Of a DNA stretch of 64,000 nt, positions 32,670-42,400 are shown piece after piece. The stretch spans positions 186,001 to 250,000 of the forward strand of contig JAGFMI010000008.1 of the NCBI GenBank assembly GCA_021030905.1, given 5' to 3'. The notes under the pieces are model-generated. The model had not been told where the DNA came from. It searched no databases and saw only the letters and a list, made by a program, of their open reading frames with translations. Source of the DNA: Pyrenula massariospora. Its lineage: Eukaryota; Ascomycota; Eurotiomycetes; Pyrenulales; Pyrenulaceae. Within the stretch, counting starts at the first letter, position 1. Each line of letters starts with the position of its first letter. A program made the translations under genes and the position numbers.

Positions 32670-33860
32670 ATGGCACAAGACGATAACCACATGCATCGCT
32701 TGGCGACGAATGATTTGGAGCTAGGTGCAACAGACGCCCTTCAGAGGCATATTACCCGCCATGTTGTCCCTCCCAAGCCAGTATCACAGCGAAAGCTCAT
32801 GTTTGAGCATCGTCGGCCACGTTTTCTCCGAGAGTGTATGGCTGAAGCAACTGGGGTCTTTTTCTATGTGTAAGTCTCTCCGTCATTTTACGTGCCATGA
32901 ACTAAACTTCCCTACTGTGACTTGATGCTGATATATCCATTTAGCTTTCCCGGAATCGCAGCTGTCGCTTCTTTCACGCTTGCCATCCCCTACTCAACCA
33001 CGGAAGTTGGCACCTTACCGCCCACCACAGTCTTCGGTAACATCCTCACTATCGGTTTCGCCTTTGCCATTGGCATCGCCTTTGCGATCATCACCTGCGC
33101 CCCCGTTTCCGGTGGCCATTTCAACCCTGCCATCACTATCTGCTTTGCGCTCTGGCAAGGCTTCCCCTGGCGCAAAGTGCCCCACTACATCTTCTCCCAG
33201 ATCTTCGGTGCCTTCATAGCCGGCCTCATCCTCATGGGTTGCTACTGGCCCGAGATCCACGCCCTCAAAGAAGCCCAGATCAAAGAAGTGGGCACCGCCG
33301 TGTTCAACGGCGGCGCCGCGTCCATCCTCTGCGTCTTCCCGAACCCCACCCAGACCAACCACGGCTATCTCTTCTTCCAAGAATTCTTCGTGGACAGCTT
33401 CATCGGCATCGTGATCTGGACCTGCCTCGACCCCGCCAACCCCTTCGTCTCGCCGGTTTCGGTCCCCTTCACCATCGGCCTCGCCTACGGCGCCATGGTG
33501 TGGGGGTTTGCCGCAAACACCATCTCCACGAATCTTGCCCGTGACCTGGGCACGCGCATCGTGGCCGCCATATTCTTCGGCAAGGAGGCCTTCACCTTCG
33601 ACAACGGCTACGCGTGGATCAGCGTGATTGTCAACATCCCCGCCACCATCTTTGCGACTGCGTACTACGAGTTCTTGGTCAGGGACTCGCTGCAGAAGAT
33701 TCAGAAGGGGCACGCGGATCACGAGGAGGGCTCGGCGGGGTTGGAGAGGCATTTGAGCCGGGTCGGCGCGATGAAGGAGCCGCAGGGGGAGAGCGAGAGG
33801 GGGTATATGAATGCGACCGAGCAGAGGAATGGGGAGATCAACGCGAAGGATTTTAGCTAG
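32670..33860 (+). CDS. Aquaporin/aquaglyceroporin (MIP family channel)
   Basis: Two exons, 32670-32869 and 32945-33860, encoding 371 residues. After a ~55-residue hydrophilic N-terminus come six hydrophobic segments. The first pore motif is GGHFNPAITI (NPA at 127-129). The second half-helix reads TISTNLARDLGTR, so NPA is replaced by NLA at 263-265, followed by Arg266 of the selectivity filter. Such a changed second motif is known in fungal aquaglyceroporin-like groups. The C-terminal ~60 residues are charged and cytosolic. It should conduct water, glycerol or other small solutes across a membrane. The intron (75 bp, donor GTAAGT, acceptor TTTAG) falls in the first transmembrane segment and keeps the frame. 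Exon 2 is markedly GC-richer than its surroundings. Confidence 0.93.
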
Positions 33861-34924
33861 GCGGAGGGGAGGTGATCGATTATGGTCGAGTTACTGCTTT
33901 GGGGAATTGGGGGCCGGGTATCATGGGGCTGGTGGGTTGGTCGACTTTTGTATCCTACATGTTGCGAAGAGGGATGGAAACGATCTCTATGGAAGTTGTA
34001 TCGGGGCGTGTATATGATGTAGAAATAACAGGCCGCACGGCTGCCCATTTGGTCTTCTGGTCTTACCCGCGAATGGCACTTAGTCTCCGTCCCCAAGTGG
34101 GTATTCCCAGAGAGGATAATATAACGATATTAATAGGAACTATAAAGTATAAGAATAAAGTCTTGTCACGAGATTGAAGAGCGTATGTAGGTGGTTCGGT
34201 AGTCGCATAGCAGAATCTTCTGGAGGCGCCTGGGTTTGTCTGCACTGACTTTAATTCGAAAGAGCATGAGCGCCGAGTTAAGGCCCGAGTATTTGCAATC
34301 ACGAGAGAAAGTGATAGCATCGACACCTCTGTTGTAGGCATTCACCGGCGATATGATAATCCACAACGCTGCAATTGCCGCAAGGATGAAGGACATGAAA
34401 TAGTCGTAAAGGGATGCGAGTTCGACATTCCTGGAAGTAGTGTATCATATCGAATCCAATCCATGTTCTTGGATTTCTTGGAAACTACTTTTCGAGACTA
34501 TTTTCACCGGTTGTCCGGCTTTGGATGCCGCGATGGTCCTTGAATGGACCCCCATCCGTCAGAGTGGCTGTTGCGGACATCAACAGCTTAGCATCCGCCT
34601 GGCCGTTTCTTTTTCAGTTCTTGGCGCCACAGGATGACAGAATTACCCGCTAAGCTCTTTCTTCTTTTATCTACCTTGCGCTGCTTCATCACTATCCAAA
34701 GTAATACATTATTAGTTATTTCTCTCTCTCTTTTTTTAATTCGCTATTCCGTAAGAAACGCATAGCATAGCTGTGGATGGAAAATTGTCGCTCAGGTGTG
34801 ATACCTGTCGAGGATTCGCATCGGGTAACCACTACCATGAAGTACAGCGTACTCTTTGTCAATTGTAGCTTCGATTGCTATCCTCCTCACACTCTAGCTT
34901 AGAAAATTTACATTTCAGGAAACA
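33861..34924. other. Intergenic, convergent 3' ends
   Basis: Gap between the aquaporin gene (plus) and a secreted-protein gene (minus). A T/C-rich run lies near 34715-34740. No gene seen. Confidence 0.45.
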
Positions 34925-36183
34925 TCAACCAGACACTCCGTGGTCGCAGATAGTATAATCCGGTCGCATAACAGTCAACGAAAAATACAAACAGTCCACG
35001 ATCACAACGCCCCCGCCAACTTTGGGTGAGGATCCTGCTGGGCCTGTAAGGAAATCGTCAGTAAATCGATCTTGCGCTGATGTGGCGTAGACATCACTCA
35101 CAATTATCCACATTGTGAGCAAAGTACTGCTTTGTGAGCTCCTTCGCCGTAGCATTAGTAAGATCCCAGGAACGTTGCCCAGTGCAGCCGTCACCATCCG
35201 GCCATTTTTGTACATACATTGCAAGTGTTCCGCTGCTATCACTCACATACTGACCTTGGTTGCCGACACACCAGCGTTTCCCATGGGAAAGGGGACCTAG
35301 AGAGCCTGGATTACCGGCAGCACCTGCTATTTGGTCGATCCGCGACTGGATGGCGGAGACTGCCGGATCTCGATCTATGGTGGCAGAGGGATTGAGCGCT
35401 GAGCTCGGCTGCGTCGCGTAACATCCGCTCGATTGGACGTGGCCCCAGGTCACGGTGGGAGTAGATGGAGGTGGTGTCCAGGTAGGATATAGACCATTCA
35501 GAACGGATTGGACTCTGGTATCTGCAATTGAAGTTGCGAACGCCTGAAATACGGGGTCAGACCAAACGATCTGTGATGTTTCGGTGTAGGTGGATGTGGT
35601 CGCTGTTGCAGAACAAGCTGGTGGCGAAGTCGTTGGAGTAGTCTCGGCGGGAGTTGGCAGCCTGTCGCTACCTATCGTTACAGGAGCTGGCATCCCTTTG
35701 ACCATGTATATCCCTGCAAGTAATGCTGGAACAGAGTCAGCGCACTATCTACGTCGCTCACATGTGCTTACGGATCCCAAATAGTGCCCATAGGCCATTG
35801 TTGCAATTGGCCGGCTCATAGTGAAAGAGGGCTGGCACGGTCGTGGTTTGAGAGCTGATTGTCGTGGTGAAGAGAAGATCGGGGACGTCGGTCGTAAAAG
35901 AAGTAATGCATGACGGCGAGAAGGAATGCAGATCTGTAATCGTTGTAGAAAAAGGAGGATCCGAGTAAGGACACTTAACAGCCCCGGTAGCAGTGGGTAA
36001 ATACTCTCCGTCAGAGCAAGAGCAAGTGGCTCTACGGTTTTGTGCAGGGCCGTGGGCGCGGCCCTGTAACGGGGCTGGTGCGGGCCAGCAAAACGCGGTT
36101 TGGCTGGGAATTGATGTCGTAGACGTCGGAGAGCATGAAACACGTGCGACCAAATACAAAGCAAAAACGGTATAATGGGCCAT
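34925..36183 (-). CDS. Predicted secreted protein, unknown function (380 residues)
   Basis: Three exons on the minus strand: 35772-36183, 35102-35713 and 34925-35043. The N-terminus MAHYTVFALYLVARVSCS looks like a signal peptide. The body is Thr/Ser/Pro-rich, so probably O-glycosylated, with scattered Cys; the C-terminal ~120 residues look folded (GKRWCVGNQGQYV, WPDGDGC, HNVDNCPAG, GGGVVIVDCLYF). Both introns are 58 bp: 35714-35771 has donor GTAAGC; 35044-35101 has donor GTGAGT, a TACTGAC branch and acceptor TTACAG. Without the second splice the protein would stop early at 35094 after NCE. I do not recognise a family; it could be a cell-wall or effector-like protein. It is transcribed away from another secreted-protein gene 749 bp upstream. 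Confidence 0.72.
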
Positions 36184-36932
36184 ATCTCACATATGCTTCG
36201 GATCAGGACGAGAAAAGTGTTCTCCGACCGGAATTGGGGGGTTCTTAACTGTCGCAGAACAAAGAATATATAATGCAAGAGCTATTGTAGTATTAACCAT
36301 CATAATGGCGGAGGGCCAATCTGCAACATTAACGGAACTTGCCTGTCTGTATCTACACATCGATGGTGGAGATGCCCAATGAGCCAGGAAAAACTCCTGT
36401 TGGTAAGAAAATTGGTCCATGCGAGGCGTTGCTTGTTATTGCCAGTAATGTGAAGGACCAGGCGACCAATAGCAGGCGGCTCGTCACGGCGGCTTGGCAC
36501 ATCGGATCGAAGACGGCCGCGTCTGACATTTTCTGCCCATGAATACCTCACGGGCAGCACGCTTTTGGGGACAACCACCCCCTCGCGATCTGGTTGGACT
36601 CTCTGCGTGATGGACCTAACATGGATGCTAGCATTCGGCCGCGAAAAGGAAGATCACTGTCGCCTTCCCTCCGAGCCAACATTGTGTCACCAAGACATTC
36701 CGTCCAAACACCTCGTGACGATGCGTTTCGATCGTTCCTTGAAGGTCCCGTTGGCAACAAGTTATACGTTGTTATCATTGTGGCGAGGGCGGAGTGGTCT
36801 GCAAGGCTTTAATTATAGTAGCAGCAATGTTCTTTAAACGTTTTCGATGTACAGCAGTGAATCTCTCTGTCCAGAGCATCTCTCACGTTTCTCAGCTCTC
36901 TTGCGCCCGAAATTCAAAGCAAATCTCGATCG
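36184..36932. other. Divergent promoter between two secreted-protein genes
   Basis: 749 bp between the ATG codons of the two genes, which point away from each other. It has no coding signal that I trust. A shared promoter would allow joint control. Confidence 0.5.
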
Positions 36933-37857
36933 ATGAATCTCGAATTAGCACTTCTGTTTCTATTCTACCTAGGACATTGCTTCGCAATTCCTTGTAGTGA
37001 AATATGGGAGGAACGTTTGGATCCTTTCAAACCTGATCAAGGTTTCGACATTGTCAGAGCGAGCGACTGCAAGATTAGATTCCAAGCAACTGGCGGTGGC
37101 CAGTCCGATGACCCCTGGCGTTGTAAGATTGAAGTCTTCGAATTCTATCCCAGCCCCGCTCATACGTAATCAACAGGTCGAGTGACGGATCTCAACTATG
37201 CCTCTACGGAAGAATCGGTCTACGAGACTATTAGACAATTCAAATCGCCGTCAAATGATCGGCTGTGGTTACCTGGAAATGCCGATGGATTCGCCTATGC
37301 CGGTCTCTTCAAGAATACCTGGGTCGATCCCGACATCAGTCTCCTCAAATCCAACACAATGGTCACTTTTCGTAAGCGATTCCGGATGCAGACCTATGCC
37401 TTCTCCGGGATGCTAACGGCCGCGCTTAGTCTTACCATCCGGCCTAAAGAAAGTGAAAGTCGTGAAGTCTGCGAAGCCAGGTGACGGAAGTGTGCAAGCT
37501 GCGGACAATGCTGGAATCGTTGGATTGTATGGAACAGTCGAGATTAAGGATTATGCTTATTCAACATTGCATCTTGTCGCTGCAGGACTATCCTATCGAT
37601 ACAACTACGAAACGTTCGGTCGCAAGGAGTCAAACGTCAAGTTGTTGCCCTCTACAGGAGGGTCGAAGTCGTTTTTTCCATATCCAGACGAGGCGTTTGT
37701 CTACGCCCAGAAAGACGATAAGAATGAATGCGTGATCATCGACTTCCGAGAGATGGATGGCTTCATCTCTGCCAGCCGAACAGACTTCTGTGGCCAATTT
37801 AACCCATATATGGCAAAAGGGGGGCTTTCGAGCACAGGCAAAAACGATGACTGTTAG
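36933..37857 (+). CDS. Predicted secreted protein, unknown function (270 residues)
   Basis: Three exons, 36933-37122, 37177-37371 and 37430-37857. The N-terminus MNLELALLFLFYLGHCFAIP is a clear signal peptide with likely cleavage after about residue 18. The mature part has several Cys (PCSEIW, SDCKIRF, WRCRV, NECVIID, DFCGQF, final Cys) that could pair, and no other membrane segment. I do not recognise the family. Introns of 54 and 58 bp have donors GTAAGA and GTAAGC, and both keep the frame; the second carries a CTAAC branch. The neighbour on the other strand is also secreted. Confidence 0.75.
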
Positions 37858-38867
37858 ACGCCAATGCTCGGCTCCATTGGGACCCTCTTGGACCCATTTC
37901 CCCGGCAGGCAACCACAAATGACAGGTATGAGGTCTTAGGTGGGTGACAAACGGTGGAGAGCATAGGGATATAGACAATAGCTTACTCTTCTGTACATCA
38001 AGACTCAAAGCTTAAAGAGCTGAAGACTCGGAGGCGATTTGTTGGCGAATATCATTAGAGGGTCTTGGCATATCTTGGTGCCTTGGCGGGTTGCTAGGGG
38101 CATGACAACAGGCAGATGAACATTCAATATAAGTTTAATTTTACACTCCCTTGGAGCGTAATATTGACCAACTAATGCTTCACGAGACTTTCATTAACTT
38201 ATTTACAATTAATGACGTCGTAATTTAATCAGTTAACGATTTTTGACCTTACATTACTTGTTCATCAATCGTTGACGGCACTGCTTGTAGGCAAGAGAAA
38301 AGGGACTAAGTATAAGCTTGGGTGAGCTAGGGGTGGTGATCGCGCGAGCCGGGGTGAGTGACGAGCTGTAAGGCGGCATCAATCTAAAGCCTAAAGCAGG
38401 TGAGGCGGCCATGCAATTCTGTCTTCTTGGCATCTTCAAATTTCTTGGCCATCGAATTGACACTTTGGAGCTTTGTTTCTCAATTCCAGTATTAGCTGCC
38501 CCCACACACCACTCTAGAGTTAACTACAGGCGGACTTACAGCTACGTTTCTATCATACGCTGCGCTGGTGGCTTATTGACGATCCGCTCTGCCTTCCAAC
38601 CGCGACAACGACACACACCTACTCATCCGCGAGATCCTCCGCCAGGTTTAACACGTCCGCCTTTTACCTCTGCGCGCCCTCCTCCACCTCTCTACTCACT
38701 TTCTCTTGCCAAAAAACCTCGCCTTAAAACAACCATAACACCCTACTCCCTCAATCTCCCCCACCACCAACCTCTTGTTTCCCTAACCAGTCACCAGCCC
38801 TCACCGTCAACCTACCACACCCCTCCCTCCCCCAAAACTCCTCACCCCAGCCAGCTACCAAACAAGC
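37858..38867. other. Intergenic region with an AT-rich patch and OST4 leader
   Basis: The stretch 38120-38260 is AT-rich. From about 38580 to 38867 the plus strand is strongly C-rich, a probable leader for OST4. No other gene is supported. Confidence 0.5.
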
Positions 38868-39101
38868 ATGATATCCGACACCTCCCTCTACACCCTCTCC
38901 ATCTTCCTGGGCAGCTGCGCCATGCTCCTCACCGTCCTCTACCACTTCCTCGAGGTCAACGCGCAGGACGACTCCGCGCTCGCCGCAGAACTGAAAGACG
39001 ATCGGGTGGGTGTCGGGGCGGTGAAGCCGCCGCTTTTGAGTCCTGGGGTGGGTGGCTCGACGGAGGGGATTAGCGGGAAGGGAGGGAAGGGGAGAAGTTG
39101 A
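38868..39101 (+). CDS. OST4: Oligosaccharyltransferase subunit OST4
   Basis: 77 residues, one exon. The N-terminal 33 residues match OST4, a tiny single-helix subunit of the oligosaccharyltransferase complex of the ER membrane: MISDTSLYTLSIFLGSCAM, then a hydrophobic run and YHFLEVN. OST4 helps hold the catalytic Stt3 with Ost3/Ost6 for N-glycosylation. Yeast OST4 has 36 residues. Here a tail of about 40 residues follows, first acidic (DDSALAAELKDD) then Gly/Lys-rich and probably disordered. The stop is clear and no intron is visible. The C2H2 gene converges on it from the right. Confidence 0.9.
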   Translation: MISDTSLYTLSIFLGSCAMLLTVLYHFLEVNAQDDSALAAELKDDRVGVGAVKPPLLSPGVGGSTEGISGKGGKGRS

Positions 39102-39471
39102 GTCTGGACTGTTGAGGAGTTATCAAGGGAAAGATGGAACGTGCTGCAAGAATTTTAGGGTGGTTGTGAGAACCCGGAGGGAGGGCTTCATTGCGCGCTA
39201 CGTGTTTGGAGCATGGCAGAGGGTCGAGCGTACAAAAGTCTTGGAACAAGGGCAAGAGGAAAAAATCTTGTCGGCTACTGGGCCTTATTGTGTATCGGGA
39301 GTAGTGCATGGGCTTAACTGCGCCCTCGAAATAATCATGTCGGAATGCATGACAATGTTCTCGGTATTGAACAACTCAGCTATACTCATACACGAGTAAG
39401 AGCCTCTGGTGGCTGCTGAGCAAGACTGCTCTTAGCGCTCTCCGGTGCGCATAGTTATTCTCGCCAACTCA
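39102..39471. other. Intergenic, convergent 3' ends
   Basis: Gap between OST4 (plus) and the large C2H2 gene (minus). Nothing else seen. Confidence 0.5.
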
Positions 39472-42400
39472 TCAATCATCATCACTATCCACGTAGATCC
39501 CCGCAAAGTCCTCATCTTGGACCAGTGTCTGCCTTCTCTCAGGCGTGACCAGAATACACCCACCCCTCTCAATCCCGGGAATCTTCGCCTTCCTCGCCTC
39601 CATCGCCCTCAGTATCTCAGTCGCGCTCTTCACGTCATTCAGTTCCTTGTTCCCATGCACCTTCTCAAACGCCTTGTGCGGATCTTTCTCGACGGGCAGT
39701 ATGAGCGTATCGCTCGCGTAGTCCTTGACCGTTTTGGGCGAAGATGTGTAGGTCACAGCTTCATCGGAGGAGTTATTGAGGTATCGCGCGGTATTAGCCT
39801 CGACTGTCTGCGGATCTGTGAGACGAGTTCTAGCTCGATGACCAGAAGGGAGGTTGGCATTGGGAGGAGGGTCGAAGAGAAACTGAGAAAGATCCGAAAA
39901 ATTCCTGGATTCTTGCTTACCAGAATAGATGGCAGAAGGGCCATCGCCATATTTCATCGCGATTGGCTCAATGTGGTCCTCCTCGACATGGCTATACCAT
40001 GCCTCTGCTGTTGGGAAGCGGACAGTATGCACGACCTGTCCGTCTTCATTCCGGTCGAGGGTACGGCATTTACGCCACCAGCATTCGTAACCATGACGGT
40101 CGTCGCCTGTTAAGTGTTTGCGGATGTGTTTTCGAAGGGTGGCCAGGTTGTGTAACTCAGAACCGCATCCTTTCATAGCACATTGGTAGACGTAAGTTTT
40201 GACAGGCGACGGAGCGCGTACTTGAAGGTCAACTTGAGCAGGTGCCGAAGCTTGTGCTTGTGCACGAAGAGTGGCTTTTGACGGATGTTTGTTCTTTGCG
40301 CCTGGGGGTCGGCCACGGCGTTTTCCGCTTGGGTAAATAGCACCGGGTTTCTCCATGCTTTCTGGAGTGTGATTCGGAGAGCCGTCAGGGAGAACGCGTG
40401 CGTGATCTGGAAGACTTTTGGGGGGCCGAGGACTTACGGCGTCCTGTGGCCTGTCGGACGATGGCTTTGTGGAATCGGAGGGGTCTTCGAATGCTTTTGA
40501 CGTTTTTTGGCGGTGGCTGTCCACGGCGGGGTTGTCGGACCGCTCTTTCCTGATTGGCTGCCTTGGACCCTCGACATCAGACTGAGCATCTCTTCTACCA
40601 AAATGAGCCCTTTGTTTAAGCGCCCATTTCGGTGGGCCGGCCGGAATATCCTCGACCTCTACTCGTGGTACAGGAGGACCTCCTGGATCAACGCTGTCCC
40701 AATCGATGGTGTTAAAATCACAGTCCCATGTAAGATTAAGTCTGTGGGCCAATGCGAGCAGATGGCTGTTCAAGCCCTTCTCACTTGGATGTCTCCCAGC
40801 TGCGATAAGAATGTCCCTGGCTATCGTCTTGGATTCATAAAATGGCTTTATTAGAGCTTCTTTCCGATCGATGGTCTTCGCCATGACTGGAAGCGGCGGT
40901 TGCGTCCGCATTTCCGTATGCTGATGCTGCAGCGAGAAACTGTTCTCTGGAGGTAGAGGGTTATGGTATTGCTGTGGTGTCCCTGCGTAAGAATGATTCG
41001 ACGCTGGTTGGACAGCCGTATTGAATTGAAGAGGTGCAAAAGGATCGCTCGGAGCAACGTCGGCTTGCACTGTAGGCGGGCCTTGACTTGCAAAGTCGGG
41101 TTGAATCTCAGTAGATGGTGGTGGCGTCTCCGTTTTTGCTTTTTTTGATGGCATTACATAGTCTTCATCGTCGCTTAGCAAACTCAGATCAACTAATTCC
41201 GCGAAATCACGCTTTCTAGCTTGCGCCTCTTTCGAACCCGGGACAGGCTTAGGAACAGAAGGACTGGGGACCCCTAATCGCGGTTTAGATTTTGGGCCTG
41301 GTTTATTCGTACTCTTGGCCTCTTGCTTGATTGATGACTCTTGCTTGACGGGTGTACTGCTCACAGGCGTGCTTAGATTAGCTTGAGCGGGGGGATCAAG
41401 TGATACCATCTGAGTTTGGCTTTGAGCACCCTGAGGCTGAGATTGAGGCTGATTGGGTGAAGCAAGATCCGGGACGTTGCTAAGAAGCGACCGAGCGAAA
41501 TGACCTCGATGAAGGCAGAGGCCTTTGCTCTCAAGATGCTCACATAGTTGAAGATAACTAGGATTAAGGTCCAGCAAGGCAAGGATGACCTCTGGAGACA
41601 GTTCTTTTCCTTGATTGCCAGGATGGGCATTAAGCACTTTGACGGCAGCCTCAGCTAAGGACTTCCGTTTTGCTTCTGGCCAGATAGTGCTGCCGGTACT
41701 CGTAGGCTTGGTAGCTGCCACAGGTATAACCGCTGCTTTTACGTCTTTCGACTGTAGCTTTGCAGAAGAATTCGCGACTGGAGGTGGATGAGCATGAGAC
41801 GAATTTGTAGTACTCGTTGAAAATTGAAGTGGCTCACTTGAAATCGTAGAAGGTTGATTTGATGGCAACAGATCGCTATTGGTCGACTGGGACTCTTTCT
41901 TCTTGTTTGGTCCTCGTTGACGTCTCTCTGCAGGGAATCGCCCGAGGTCTGGCAGATTTTCCTCGTTGTCCTCAACAACCACCTTACCCCCAATCTTGTT
42001 GGGATTGATTGCGTTTGTAGCAGCCGGACGAGCAACGGCATTTGCCTTTGGATGGGCAGAAATAGGGGCCTGGCTGGTACTGGATGACTGGCTTGGCACT
42101 GAATGGTGTGGAGGAACAGCCTTGGATTTTGATTTTGTATGAGCAGGTAATGATGCTCTATTGGGTTGAAGCTTTGCCGATGCAGCTTTATCATTGCCAT
42201 CGCCATCGTCCATCGTTGCTAACATCTTCTGGAACATGCTTGGATCTTTATTCTTCAACTTTTTTATCTTCTCTAGCATCGCCATCATCTCGGCCTCATC
42301 CTCTCCCCCTTCTTCTTGAGAATCTACCGGCTGTTTGGATGCCCGAGGGTTAAGAGACTGCCTGGCAATAGAATTTGATGCTCCTGGTTTGGGGATCGGC

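Noticed and set aside
33015-33752. 245-codon minus-strand frame opposite the aquaporin gene
   Set aside because: Asp/Gly/Glu-rich antisense translation of a GC-rich exon; no domain, and the sense strand is a certain aquaporin.
34715-34740. CT-repeat followed by T-run, possible transposon end
   Set aside because: No matching terminal repeat, target duplication or coding remnant nearby.
39445-40113. 222-codon plus-strand frame near the 3' end of the C2H2 gene
   Set aside because: Antisense to a conserved zinc-finger coding region; no recognisable domain.
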